Source of the DNA: JANYGA01 sp031420415
GTDB taxonomy: Bacteria; Vulcanimicrobiota; Vulcanimicrobiia; Vulcanimicrobiales; Vulcanimicrobiaceae
NCBI GenBank assembly: GCA_031420415.1
Contig: JANOMT010000006.1
Coordinates: 62,001 to 126,000, forward strand
Length of the DNA: 64,000 bases
Direction: 5' to 3'
The notes below the pieces were generated by a model, which saw only the letters and a program-made list of their open reading frames with translations, searched no databases and was not told where the DNA came from. The position numbers and the translations under genes are program-made. Of this stretch, positions 8,135 through 17,557 are shown in pieces. Numbering within the stretch: position 1 is the stretch's first letter; each line of letters starts with the position of its first letter.

Positions 8135-9310
8135 ATGCTCGACATGCATCCCGTCCCGCTTGAAGATCTCGTCCACGTCCGGCGCCACCTCCATCGACAT
8201 CCCGAGCTCTCGATGGTCGAGCACGAAACGGCCGCGTTCATCGCGACCGAGCTACGCAAACTCGATCTCGATGCCATCAAGACCGGGGTCGGCGAAACGG
8301 GTGTCATGGCTACGCTCGTCGGCGGAAAGCCCGGGCCCGTCACGCTCCTGCGCGCGGATATGGACGCGTTGCCGATTACCGAACTCGTCGATGCGGCGTA
8401 TGCGTCGCAGAACGCCGGCGTCATGCATGCATGCGGGCACGACGGTCACGTCGCGATCTTGCTCGCGGCGGCTAAGACGCTTGCGTCGCGCCGTGCGGAG
8501 ATCCCGGGCACGATCGTCTTTTGCTTTCAACCGGGCGAAGAAGGCCACGCGGGCAACCAAAAGATGATCGACGACGGCGCGCTCGAGAACCCGCACGTCG
8601 ATCGCACGTTCGCGCTCCATCTCTATACGGGGCTCGATGTCGGCAAGATCGGCGTTCGCGACGGCGCGTTTTTCGCATCTGCCGATGAGTATACGCTCGT
8701 CATTCGCGGGACGGGAGGCCATGGCGCGATGCCGCACCTCGCGCAAGATCCCGTCGTCGCGGGTGCCTACTTCATTACGATGCTCCAGACGATCGTGAGC
8801 CGTGAAATCGCCCCCAAAGACCCCGCCGTTTTCACGGTCGGCAAATTTGAAGCTGGCACGACGTTCAACGTCATTCCCGACGAAGCCAAATTGCTCGGTA
8901 CCGTACGGTGCTTCGATCCCGAGATCCGCAAGTCGATGCCCGAACGTTTGGAGCGCATCATGAAGGGCCTCGGCGAAGCGATGCGCGTCGATTACGAACT
9001 CGATTATCACTGGTCGTATCCGCCGACCGTTAACGATCGCGCCATGAACGACGTCGTGCGTGAAGTCGGCCGTGCGACGCTCGGTGCGGAGAACGTCGTC
9101 GAACACGACATCGTGATGTGGGCGGAAGACATGTCGTTCATGCAAGAGCAGCGCCCCGGTGCCTACTTCATCGTGGGCGCGCGCGGCGACGAACGAACGG
9201 GCGTAGCGCACCACAACGCACGCTTCGACATCGACGAACGTAGCCTCGAAGTCGGCTACCGCATGATGGTCGCTCTCGCGTTGCGCGAGGCACCTGAAGG
9301 ACGACCATAG
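8135..9310 (+). CDS. M20-family amidohydrolase (hippurate / N-acyl-amino-acid hydrolase type)
   Basis: 391 residues from ATG 8135, which has GGAAGGA just ahead; an in-frame codon at 8102 would add 11 residues without a better site. Family blocks: HRHPELSMVEHET, LLRADMDALPI, the metal-binding cysteine/histidine block MHACGHDGHVA, FQPGEEG, the dimerisation-domain GTGGHGAMPH and a C-terminal histidine in VAHHNARFD. It would remove acyl groups from N-acyl amino acids or aminoacyl conjugates in the cytoplasm. No signal peptide. It stands alone, divergent from the 2-oxoacid dehydrogenase operon. Confidence 0.9.
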   Translation: MLDMHPVPLEDLVHVRRHLHRHPELSMVEHETAAFIATELRKLDLDAIKTGVGETGVMATLVGGKPGPVTLLRADMDALPITELVDAAYASQNAGVMHACGHDGHVAILLAAAKTLASRRAEIPGTIVFCFQPGEEGHAGNQKMIDDGALENPHVDRTFALHLYTGLDVGKIGVRDGAFFASADEYTLVIRGTGGHGAMPHLAQDPVVAGAYFITMLQTIVSREIAPKDPAVFTVGKFEAGTTFNVIPDEAKLLGTVRCFDPEIRKSMPERLERIMKGLGEAMRVDYELDYHWSYPPTVNDRAMNDVVREVGRATLGAENVVEHDIVMWAEDMSFMQEQRPGAYFIVGARGDERTGVAHHNARFDIDERSLEVGYRMMVALALREAPEGRP

Positions 9311-9339
9311 TGCGATCGGGATCGTGCATTTCGCTTGGT

Positions 9340-9364
9340 GAAAAGAAACGAAACTTTTCTTTTT
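9340..9364 (+). terminator. Weak stem followed by T-run after the amidohydrolase
   Basis: Arms GAAAAG (9340-9345) and CTTTTC (9354-9359) with an 8-base loop, followed by TTTTT. It lies 30 bases after the stop of the amidohydrolase, where a terminator is expected. The stem is short and AT-rich, so activity is uncertain. Confidence 0.4.
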
Positions 9365-9554
9365 GGGAAATCGGTTTGAGCGGAGATTCGAGCGCACGAT
9401 ACCTGACAAACGGATAAAGGTTGGGTGGTTCGTTTAACCGATGGCTAGTCAGATTAGACAAATGGCGGATGACGCGGCATGTCTTAGGCCTTAAAGTATA
9501 AGCCCACGCTTCTCCGCGTGTTTAACTGCATAGCGTCTTTTCGAGGTTCGCGCC
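9365..9554 (+). promoter_or_regulatory. Upstream region of gltB
   Basis: About 190 bases without a gene, and more AT-rich than its surroundings. It should hold the gltB promoter, but I could not pick a convincing -35/-10 pair. A small hairpin CACGC-TTCTCC-GCGTG followed by TTT sits near 9513-9530. GAGG at 9543-9546 precedes the proposed ATC start by 8 bases. Confidence 0.35.
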
Positions 9555-12500
9555 ATCTCGCACGACAGCGCCGTTCCGATCTCGTACTCCGAGACTCCCT
9601 TTCCGCTCGAAGAGCACGACGCTTGCGGCGTTGGATTTCTCGCGGATCTCGGCGGGCCAGCGACCCACGAGGTTGTGAAACTCGCCCTCTCTGCCGCAGC
9701 TGCGATGATGCATCGCGGCGCGCGCGCGGCCGACGGCCGCACGGGTGATGGCGCGGGCATCCTTTGCGAGACCCCGCGGAAGCTGCTCGCGCTCGAGCTG
9801 AGCCGCGTCGATTTGCACGCGACCCAAAACCATCTCGCGGCGATCTGTTTCTTTTTGCCGCGCGAGCCCGATGCGGCCGCGTCGTGCCGCGCGGCCATCG
9901 AATCGCGCGTTCACGCACTCGATATCACGCCGCTCCGGTGGCGGACGCCCGTCACGCACGACGAGATCCTCGGCGCGCAGGCGCGGACGTCGCGGCCGGC
10001 TTTCGAGCAACTCATCGTCGATATGGGCCCGGGCAACGTTCGCGAACGGATGCGTACGGCCGCGCGCATGATCGAGAAAGCGCTACGCGAATTCGGTCCG
10101 AGCGCGGCGCTGTTGTCGTGTTCGGCAACGTCGGTCGTCTACAAGGCGCTTCTCTCCTCGGACGAACTCGGCGCGTACTTCGAAGATCTGCGCGATGAAA
10201 ATTTTCTTTCGCGCTTCGCGCTCTTTCATCAGCGGTTTTCGACCAATAGCGCGCCGTCGTGGCGACTGGTGCAACCGTTCCGACACATCGCGCACAACGG
10301 CGAGATCAATACGATCACGGGCAATCGCGCCTGGCTCGAAGCACGCGGCATCAAAAGCACCCCGGGTTCGAGCGACTCGTACGATTTCAATACGGCCGTC
10401 GATACGATGGTCGGCGCGGGTTATCGCGTCGATGAGGGCGTCGATATGCTGCTCGCACCGGCAATCGACGAGAGCGACGCTCGTCTCAAGGCCTATTACG
10501 ACGCGCACGTGCCGACGGTCGAACCGTGGGACGGACCTGCCGCAATCGTCTTCGCCGATGGCGATACGATCGGCGCCGCACTCGACCGTACGGGTCTGCG
10601 GCCGCTGCGTTGGTGCCGCACCGCGAGCAACAAAGTGCTCTGCGCGTCGGAAGCTGGCATCGTCGATTTTGGCGACGATCCCATCGTCGCACGTGGGCGC
10701 CTGGGCCCGGGCGGTCGCTTCATCGTTCGTTTCGCATCGGGCCAGGTCGTCGAGACGGATGCCTTCCGCGCCGAGCGCCGCGATCGCGCGGATTTCCGCG
10801 ATGTCGTCAAGAGCTGGGCCTTTCCGCTGCACGAACGTGCTGAGGCGCCGGCCGCAACCAATATCAACGCGCAACTGCATCGCTTCGGGTGCACGCGCGA
10901 AGAACTCAAAGATGTCGTCGGCGTGCTCGCATCGGCGAACGAACCCACCTCGTCGATGGGCGATGATGCCGCGCTTGCGTTCTTCGAACGCCGCACGCCC
11001 GTCGCCGAATATTTACGCGAACGGTTCGCGCAGGTCACGAATCCACCGATCGATCCGCTTCGCGAGAAGCTCGTCTTCGATCTACGCGCGTGGGTCGGCT
11101 CGGGCGATATCAACGGTGATATTCCCGCGGCCGGATCGATCGTCGCGCTCGAAAGCGCGATTCTGTCGGAGCGCGATTTCGACGCGTTACGCTTCGATAC
11201 GCGGCTGACGCAGCACGCGCTATCGCTCGAACTCGGCGAGCAGTCGTTGCGCGCGCGATTGATGACGATCTGCGATGAATCCGAGCGCGCGGTACGCTCG
11301 GGCGCATCGTTGCTCGTTCTCGACGATCGCAGCGATGTCGCGAGTGTCCCCGCGCTTCTCGTGGCGGGGGCGATCCATCAGCGTTTGGTGCAGAGCGGTC
11401 TGCGCATGCAAGCCTCGATCGCCGTCGCCGATGGCTACGCACGCGATGCTCATGCGATCGCGGCACTCATCGGCGTCGGGGCCAATGTCGTCACGCCGTG
11501 GCTCGGATTGCGTGCCGCGGGCGACGCGGGGCACGGCATGGCGTACCTTACGGGCCTGCGCGCGGGCCTGCTCAAGATATTGGCCAAGCTCGGCATCTGC
11601 ACGTTGCGGTCGTACGTGGGCGCGCAGACCTTCGAATCGATCGGACTTCACGGCGAGATCGTCGATCTCTGTTTCCCCGGCATCAAGGCGCACGCGCCGG
11701 CCGTCCGTTTCGCGGATATCGAATCCGATATTCGCACGTGGTACGCAACCTCGCGCGACGGCGAGACGCCACTCCCCGATCGCGGATCGTTCCGTTTCCG
11801 TCGCGACGGCGTGCGTCACGCTTTCGATCCGGGCGTCATCAAGAATCTCCGCGCGACGGCGATGCGCGGCGATTACGAAGCCTTCGAGAAACTCTCCGAC
11901 GCGATGGAAGCGCGCGAACCCGTCGCGTTGCGCGATCTTTTAATGACCGTACCTTTGCGGGAGCCGATCTCGCTCGACGAAGTCGAACCGATCTCCGAGA
12001 TCGTAAAAAACTTTGCGACCGCGGCAATGTCGCTCGGCGCGATCGCGTCGGAAGTGCACGAAGTCATCGCGCGTGCTGCCAATCGCATCGGAGCCAAGAG
12101 CAATTCGGGTGAAGGCGGCGAGCACGCAGAACGGTACGATCGCGTCGTCGATCGAGGCCGCAGCAAGATCAAACAGGTTGCCTCAGGCCGCTTCGGTCTC
12201 GGCGTCACGTATCTCGCGAGCGCCGACGAAGTCGAGATCAAAATGGCGCAGGGCTCGAAACCAGGCGAAGGCGGCCAGATTCCCGGCCATAAGGTCAGCG
12301 CCGAGATCGCGATGCTTCGCGGCGCGCAGATCGGTCAGTCGCTCATCTCGCCGCCGCCGCATCACGACATCTATTCGATCGAAGATCTCGCGCAACTCAT
12401 CTACGATTTGCGTCGTGCGGCACCGCACGCCCGCATCGCCGTCAAACTCGTCGCGCAGTCGGGCATCGGCTACGTTGCCAGCGGCGTCGCGAAGGCCGAT

Positions 12501-13904
12501 GCCGACGCGATCCACATCAGCGGCCACGATGGTGGCACGGGCGCATCACCGCTCTCCTCGATCAAACACGCGGGGCTCCCGTGGGAGATCGGGCTCGTAG
12601 AAACACATCACGCCCTCGTCGCCAACGGCTTGCGTTCGCGTGTGAAATTACGCGTCGACGGTGGCTTCAAGAGCGGACGCGACGTCATCATGGCGACGCT
12701 GCTCGGCGCCGATGAATACGGCTTCGGTAGCGCGCTGCTCGTGGCGCTCGGTTGCATCTACGCCCGGCAGTGCCATAAGAATACGTGCCCGGTCGGTATC
12801 GCGACGCAAGATCCCGTACTGCGCAAAAAATTCGCGGGCACCGAAGACGAAGCGATCGCTTACCTCGAGTTCATCGCAAAAGACGTTCGCCGTCGCCTCG
12901 CTGCGATGGGTGCGCGCTCGCTCGACGAACTACGCGGCCGCAGCGATCTCGTGCGTCGCAAGCCGCTCGACGATACGCGATTACACGACGTCGATCTTTC
13001 GGAGATCCTCCGCCTTCCCGAGCGCCCGCAAGACGCCCGGAAACCCGTGCTCGAACCGACGCATCTCGACGATCTCGTTATGCGGCCATGGGCGAGTGCG
13101 CGTAAACCTTGGCACGCCACGCCGGAACTCGCGATCTCCCCGACCGATCGAGCCGTCGGCGCGCGTCTCGCACACGAATTCACGCAGCGGCGTATTGCTG
13201 GCCAAGAGACGGGCGAACTCGTCGTGCGCTATCACGGCTCGGCGGGCCAGAGTTTCGGCGCGTTCCTGACTTCGGGTATCACGCTCGATCTCGCGGGCGA
13301 TGCGAACGACTACGTCGGCAAGAGCATCGAAGGCGGTCGCATCGTCGTCCGTGGGTTCGCGTCGACGCACGCGAGCGACGACGTTGCGGCGCCGACGGAA
13401 CCGGTGGCTGGAAATGCGTGCTTCTACGGAGCGCGCGACGGTGAAGGCTTCGTCCGCGGCGCTGCGGGCGAGCGTTTCGGCGTGCGCAACAGCGGCTCGA
13501 CGCTCGTCGTCGAGGGCGCGGGCGATCATGCCGCCGAGTATATGACCGCGGGCTTCATGGCGATCCTCGGCCCCGTCGGGAAAAACTTCGCGAGCGGTAT
13601 GTCGGGCGGCGTCGTCTTCGTCGCGCTCCCGCATCGCTACGATCCGTCGTCGCACGACCTCGCAATGGGTCCGACCACCTGCGGCCTCACGGCCGCTCGC
13701 GCCGACGATCCCGACAGCGCGAAGTTACGCGCGGTTCTCGAACGCTATGCGGCGGCGACGGGCTCGACGCGCGCCGCGAAGCTCCTCGCCGATTGGCCCC
13801 GGGCGCTCGAACGGTTCGCGAAGCTCGCGCCGGTCGAACTTACCCCGGAGCCACTCCGTGAGGTGCTCCGCGAGAGCGGCGCTACTCTCGTGTCTTCGAC
13901 ATAG
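9555..13904 (+). CDS. gltB: Glutamate synthase large subunit
   Basis: About 1,449 residues. It makes glutamate from 2-oxoglutarate and glutamine-derived ammonia. Order: Ntn-amidotransferase domain whose nucleophile Cys24 stands in HDACGVGFLADLGG; central domain; FMN/2-oxoglutarate synthase domain (KPGEGGQIPGHKV, then ISGHDGGTGASPLSS); the 3Fe-4S cysteines 1067, 1073 and 1078 in CIYARQCHKNTCPVG; and the C-terminal beta-helix (GQSFGAF). The reading frame is open back to a TAG at 9531 but contains no ATG, GTG or TTG before Cys24. The first canonical codon (GTG 9675) would remove the nucleophile. ATC at 9555, 8 bases after GAGG, gives a normal 23-residue propeptide. No gltD follows. Confidence 0.95.
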   Translation: MSHDSAVPISYSETPFPLEEHDACGVGFLADLGGPATHEVVKLALSAAAAMMHRGARAADGRTGDGAGILCETPRKLLALELSRVDLHATQNHLAAICFFLPREPDAAASCRAAIESRVHALDITPLRWRTPVTHDEILGAQARTSRPAFEQLIVDMGPGNVRERMRTAARMIEKALREFGPSAALLSCSATSVVYKALLSSDELGAYFEDLRDENFLSRFALFHQRFSTNSAPSWRLVQPFRHIAHNGEINTITGNRAWLEARGIKSTPGSSDSYDFNTAVDTMVGAGYRVDEGVDMLLAPAIDESDARLKAYYDAHVPTVEPWDGPAAIVFADGDTIGAALDRTGLRPLRWCRTASNKVLCASEAGIVDFGDDPIVARGRLGPGGRFIVRFASGQVVETDAFRAERRDRADFRDVVKSWAFPLHERAEAPAATNINAQLHRFGCTREELKDVVGVLASANEPTSSMGDDAALAFFERRTPVAEYLRERFAQVTNPPIDPLREKLVFDLRAWVGSGDINGDIPAAGSIVALESAILSERDFDALRFDTRLTQHALSLELGEQSLRARLMTICDESERAVRSGASLLVLDDRSDVASVPALLVAGAIHQRLVQSGLRMQASIAVADGYARDAHAIAALIGVGANVVTPWLGLRAAGDAGHGMAYLTGLRAGLLKILAKLGICTLRSYVGAQTFESIGLHGEIVDLCFPGIKAHAPAVRFADIESDIRTWYATSRDGETPLPDRGSFRFRRDGVRHAFDPGVIKNLRATAMRGDYEAFEKLSDAMEAREPVALRDLLMTVPLREPISLDEVEPISEIVKNFATAAMSLGAIASEVHEVIARAANRIGAKSNSGEGGEHAERYDRVVDRGRSKIKQVASGRFGLGVTYLASADEVEIKMAQGSKPGEGGQIPGHKVSAEIAMLRGAQIGQSLISPPPHHDIYSIEDLAQLIYDLRRAAPHARIAVKLVAQSGIGYVASGVAKADADAIHISGHDGGTGASPLSSIKHAGLPWEIGLVETHHALVANGLRSRVKLRVDGGFKSGRDVIMATLLGADEYGFGSALLVALGCIYARQCHKNTCPVGIATQDPVLRKKFAGTEDEAIAYLEFIAKDVRRRLAAMGARSLDELRGRSDLVRRKPLDDTRLHDVDLSEILRLPERPQDARKPVLEPTHLDDLVMRPWASARKPWHATPELAISPTDRAVGARLAHEFTQRRIAGQETGELVVRYHGSAGQSFGAFLTSGITLDLAGDANDYVGKSIEGGRIVVRGFASTHASDDVAAPTEPVAGNACFYGARDGEGFVRGAAGERFGVRNSGSTLVVEGAGDHAAEYMTAGFMAILGPVGKNFASGMSGGVVFVALPHRYDPSSHDLAMGPTTCGLTAARADDPDSAKLRAVLERYAAATGSTRAAKLLADWPRALERFAKLAPVELTPEPLREVLRESGATLVSST

Positions 13905-14235
13905 CTTCGGTCGCTGAATCGACGACTTTCTTCGATTGCTCGACCATTTTGAGCGCGGCGGCGCGGGTCTGCTCGGCCGACTCGCGCATCGCCTCGCTGC
14001 CCATCTTAATGACCTCACCGAGGTGACCGAGCGTCACCTGTGTTTGCTTTGCTGCGATCTCGCCCGATGCGGCGGCGTGCTTCGTGAGGGTCTCTTGCAG
14101 GGCGTGGGCGTCATCGAGAGATTTCTGCAACTGGGGTTTGACTTGCTCGGCGGCGGCCATCGTGGCATCGAGGACTTGTTTTTGCATCGCGCGTGCTTGC
14201 GCGAGCGCTTTTTCCATCGCGGAATTGAAGTTCAT
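13882..14235 (-). CDS. Phasin-like helical protein
   Basis: 117 residues, almost wholly predicted amphipathic helix (rich in Ala, Gln, Glu, Lys; no Pro except one, no Cys), with repeated AEQ/ALQ heptad-like patterns such as MAAAEQVKPQLQKSLDDAHALQETL and ESAEQTRAAALKMVEQSKKVV. This is the look of phasins, which coat polyhydroxyalkanoate granules, but no PHA synthase is in the window, so a general coiled-coil role is equally possible. GGAAAGAG precedes the ATG. Its last 23 bases overlap the end of gltB on the other strand. Confidence 0.65.
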   Translation of the reverse strand: MNFNSAMEKALAQARAMQKQVLDATMAAAEQVKPQLQKSLDDAHALQETLTKHAAASGEIAAKQTQVTLGHLGEVIKMGSEAMRESAEQTRAAALKMVEQSKKVVDSATEAMSKTRE

Positions 14236-14268
14236 GCGGTGCTCTTTCCGGCGCCTACGCGCCCGTTT

Positions 14269-14607
14269 TCAGCGGCCTTCATCGACCGTCATCACCCAGC
14301 GGACCGCGCGGGCGTACTGTTCGAGTTCCCGCGTCGTGCGCTGGAGCCAGCCGAAAGTCTTGTCGTACACGGCCCGCTTCCCGCGAGCGTCATCGTGGTC
14401 TTTCACGAAGAGTCGCGCGGCTTCGAGCTGACGTTCGACACGCTCCCATTCCGTCCGCAACGTCATTTCCGACGCATCGGAGAGGCGGTCGATCAAAGGG
14501 GGAGCCGGACTTTCGGGATGCGACATCGCGTAATCGAGACGCGCGAGCGTATAGGCGCTCGTCGTCGTGATAAACGATCCCAGGAGTTGTACGAGTCGCA
14601 CTTCCAT
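14269..14607 (-). CDS. Hypothetical protein
   Basis: About 112 residues, helical and charged, with an early hydrophobic-ish stretch (VRLVQLLGSFITTTSAYTLARLDYAM) and later SDASEMTLRTEWERVERQLEAARLFVKDHDDA. No family recognised. The frame is open further upstream to a TTG at 14697, and a GTG lies between, so the start is uncertain; ATG 14607 is a conservative choice. It lies 33 bases upstream of the phasin-like gene and could be co-transcribed with it. Confidence 0.5.
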   Translation of the reverse strand: MEVRLVQLLGSFITTTSAYTLARLDYAMSHPESPAPPLIDRLSDASEMTLRTEWERVERQLEAARLFVKDHDDARGKRAVYDKTFGWLQRTTRELEQYARAVRWVMTVDEGR

Positions 14608-14699
14608 ACGAAGAGGCCGTTTCCATAGCCTCGCGATTCTCACCCACCGCGGGTTCTCGGCGTTCAGACTTCGCGATCCCGGCGTCAAAGAAAGCAATC

Positions 14700-15938
14700 A
14701 TGCACGATACCGATCAACGCCGCTATGTCATCATTGGAAACGGCTTTGCCGGAACGACGTGTGCCGAACATCTGCGGAAAATTGACGCAAACGCGTCGAT
14801 CGTGATGTTTGCCGACGAGCCGTATACGCTCTACAATCGGATCGCGCTGCCGCCGCTCCTGCGCAAGCAGGTCGCGCAGACGAAGGTCATCATTCGCGAC
14901 CTCGCGTGGCACGAGAAGCATGCGATCGAACTGCATTTGAGCACGCGCGTCGATGCGATCGATGCCGAGGGCAAGACCGTCCACGCGAACGGCAAGGCGT
15001 ATCCGTACGATGCGTTGCTCGTCGCGACGGGCGGCCGCCCCAATAAGAGCGATGCTCCGGGCTCCGCGGGCGCGCACAACCTGCTCAACTTCCAGTATAT
15101 GGACGACACGCTCGAACTCTCGCATCAACTCGAAACGGCGAAATCCGCCGTCGCGGTCGGTGGGTCGTTCATCGCCTACGAACTCGCGGAAGCATTCGCA
15201 TCGCGTGGCGTCGAGACGCATTGGCTCGTCCGCGGACCGCGCTTCTTGCGGCGCCTCCTCGATGAGGTTGCGGGTGAATTCGTCGACGAAGCCGCGCGCG
15301 CCGATGGCGTTCACGTTCATTATGAAGAAGAAGTGCGCGAGTACGTTCGCTCGAACGGCTCGATCACGAAAGTCATCACGAAGAACGGCACCGAGATCGC
15401 GACAGATCTCGTCGGCATCGGGCTCGGCCTCACGATGAATATCGAGATCGTGGCCGGCACGGGCGTAAAGACGAAGACCGGGATCGTTTGCGACGATCGG
15501 CTCGAGACGGACGTCAAGGGTATATTCGCGGGTGGCGACGTGGCCGAGTTCTACGATCCCATCGCCGAAATCAACTACCGGATGGGGACGTGGAATAATG
15601 CGGGCGCCCACGGGAAAGTCGCCGCGATCAACATGGCGGGTGGCGATTCACGGTACCACGACGTTCCCGAGTACTCGTCGAAAGTCTTCACCCAGCAGAC
15701 GATCACGCAGTTCGGCATCAGCCCTGAGTACCGCGACGATCTCGAAACCGTCCGCCACATCGATCGCGATAAAAAGCACTACCGTGCGCTCTTCTTCTGG
15801 AAGAATCGTCTCGCGGGCTGCGTGATGATCGGTAAGGGCAACCGCGCCGGAAAACGCAAATATCTCGATGCCATCAAAGCCAAGACCGAATTCGCCCCGA
15901 GCGATCGCGAGTCGCTCCTGGCGTGGACGGCGGACTAA
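14700..15938 (+). CDS. FAD-dependent pyridine nucleotide-disulfide-type reductase (NirB/rubredoxin reductase-like)
   Basis: 412 residues. FAD-binding N-terminus RYVIIGNGFAGTTCAEHLRK, the second dinucleotide motif AVGGSFIAYELAEAFASRGVE near residue 155, and the FAD-ribityl aspartate in GIFAGGDVAEF near residue 280. The YTLYNRIALPP block is typical of the N-terminal part of assimilatory nitrite reductases and related NAD(P)H:ferredoxin/rubredoxin reductases. No siroheme domain is present, so it is a stand-alone electron-transfer reductase. It lies about 100 bases upstream of glcD on the same strand; joint function is possible but not shown. Confidence 0.85.
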   Translation: MHDTDQRRYVIIGNGFAGTTCAEHLRKIDANASIVMFADEPYTLYNRIALPPLLRKQVAQTKVIIRDLAWHEKHAIELHLSTRVDAIDAEGKTVHANGKAYPYDALLVATGGRPNKSDAPGSAGAHNLLNFQYMDDTLELSHQLETAKSAVAVGGSFIAYELAEAFASRGVETHWLVRGPRFLRRLLDEVAGEFVDEAARADGVHVHYEEEVREYVRSNGSITKVITKNGTEIATDLVGIGLGLTMNIEIVAGTGVKTKTGIVCDDRLETDVKGIFAGGDVAEFYDPIAEINYRMGTWNNAGAHGKVAAINMAGGDSRYHDVPEYSSKVFTQQTITQFGISPEYRDDLETVRHIDRDKKHYRALFFWKNRLAGCVMIGKGNRAGKRKYLDAIKAKTEFAPSDRESLLAWTAD

Positions 15939-16042
15939 CGGGCGACCCAAAAGTACACCAGGTGGTTTTCCTGGGCCGTGCGCCCGCGATCGAACACGAG
16001 GATCGTTCGCGTGGAATTCCACTTCGTGGAATCGGGGGGCCG

Positions 16043-17557
16043 ATGACACGGAAATTGCATGAACGCAAGATGCTCGGCGTCAAAGTGTGCATCGTGCTTA
16101 CTCTTGAAGTCACCGCGCTCGAGCGCGACCTCGCTACCGCGGTCGGTCAGCGCAACTGCATCACCGATCCGAGCGGCCTTTCCACCTACGAATGCGACGG
16201 CCTCACGGGCACGCGCATTCGGCCGCTCGCGGTCGTGTTGCCCGAGACGACCGAACAGGTCGCCGCTGCGGTTCGGGTCGCGCGCGCGTACGGTATGCCC
16301 GTCGTGCCACGCGGGGCGGGGACGGGGCTCTCGGGCGGCGCGTTGCCCGTCGAGGGCTGTTTGGTCGTCGTCCTCTCGCGCATGACGAAAATCCTTACCG
16401 TCGACCTCGAGAATAGGCGCATGCGCGTCCAGCCGGGCGTCATCAATCTCGACGTCACGAAGATGATCTCGCCGCATGGGTACTATTACGCGCCCGACCC
16501 GAGTTCGCAGAGCGTCTGTACGATCGGCGGGAACATCGCCGAGAATTCCGGTGGTGCACACTGTCTCAAATATGGCTTCACCGTCAATCACGTCGTCTCG
16601 GCGACGCTCGTACTGGCCGATGGGAGCATCGTTGAGATCGGCTCGGATGCGGTCGACCCGCTCGGCTACGATCTCATCGCAGCCGTCGTCGGAAGCGAAG
16701 GCATGGTCGGCATCGTCACCGAGGCCGTCGTGCGTATTCTGCGCGTTCCCGAACTCACGCGGACGTTTTTCGCAACATTCCCGTCGACCGACGAAGCGGG
16801 TGCCTGTGTCTCGGCGATCGTCGCGGCGGGGATCATTCCGGCCGCCGTCGAGATGATCGATTCGCTCGCGATCGAAGCGATCGTGAAGGCAACGGGCGTC
16901 GATTGGCCCCTCGACGTCGGTGCGGCTCTGCTGATGGACGTCGATGGCACGAAAGCCGAAGTGGAACACACGGCGGCCGCTGCCTTCGAAATCGCGCGCA
17001 GCGCCGGCGCCATCGAGATTCGCACGCCCAAGGACGCGGCTGAGCGGTTGCTTATGTGGAAGGGCCGCAAGAGCGCCTTCGCCGCCATGGGCCGGATCAG
17101 CCCGAATTATTACGTGCAAGACGGCGTGATCCCGCGTTCGAAAATTAGTGAGGTGCTGCGCGAAATTTCAGCGGCCGGTGCTACGCAGGGCTTACGCGTC
17201 GCAAACGTTTTTCATGCGGGCGACGGGAATCTGCATCCTTTGGTGCTGTACGATGCACGCGTGCCGGGTGAAGCGCATAGCGCCGAACTCGTCGCGGGGG
17301 AGATCCTTGCGATCTGCCTTCGCGCGGGTGGCTCGATCACGGGCGAACACGGCGTCGGTACCGACAAGGCGAAGTACATGGGCAAGATGTTCACCGACGA
17401 CGATCTCGAATCGATGAACTTCGTTCGCTGCACGTTCGATCCGCAGCGCGCGTTCAACCCGGGCAAAGTCTTCCCGACGCCGCGGCTCTGCGGTGATATC
17501 CCCGGCCACTATCACGCGCACGCGACCGAGATCGCAGGCACGGCCGCGCGCGGATGA
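16043..17557 (+). CDS. glcD: Glycolate oxidase FAD-binding subunit
   Basis: 504 residues of the FAD-linked oxidase (VAO/PCMH) family. The FAD-binding domain shows MPVVPRGAGTGLSGGALP and TIGGNIAENSGGAHCLKYG. The C-terminal substrate domain shows FHAGDGNLHPLVLYD with its metal-binding histidines and GSITGEHGVGTDK. With GlcE and GlcF it would oxidise glycolate (or a similar 2-hydroxyacid) to glyoxylate and pass electrons to quinone. Longer in-frame starts reach into the reductase gene; ATG 16043, just after a GGGGGG tract, is preferred. The stop overlaps glcE as ATGA. Confidence 0.92.
   Translation: MTRKLHERKMLGVKVCIVLTLEVTALERDLATAVGQRNCITDPSGLSTYECDGLTGTRIRPLAVVLPETTEQVAAAVRVARAYGMPVVPRGAGTGLSGGALPVEGCLVVVLSRMTKILTVDLENRRMRVQPGVINLDVTKMISPHGYYYAPDPSSQSVCTIGGNIAENSGGAHCLKYGFTVNHVVSATLVLADGSIVEIGSDAVDPLGYDLIAAVVGSEGMVGIVTEAVVRILRVPELTRTFFATFPSTDEAGACVSAIVAAGIIPAAVEMIDSLAIEAIVKATGVDWPLDVGAALLMDVDGTKAEVEHTAAAAFEIARSAGAIEIRTPKDAAERLLMWKGRKSAFAAMGRISPNYYVQDGVIPRSKISEVLREISAAGATQGLRVANVFHAGDGNLHPLVLYDARVPGEAHSAELVAGEILAICLRAGGSITGEHGVGTDKAKYMGKMFTDDDLESMNFVRCTFDPQRAFNPGKVFPTPRLCGDIPGHYHAHATEIAGTAARG

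Noticed and set aside
10083..10880. Minus-strand frames under gltB
   Set aside because: Several overlapping long antisense frames occur here, as everywhere in this GC-rich sequence; gltB domains account for the whole segment.
15935..17119. Minus-strand open frame of 394 codons opposite glcD
   Set aside because: Low-complexity His/Arg/Asp composition and no family features; antisense shadow of glcD.
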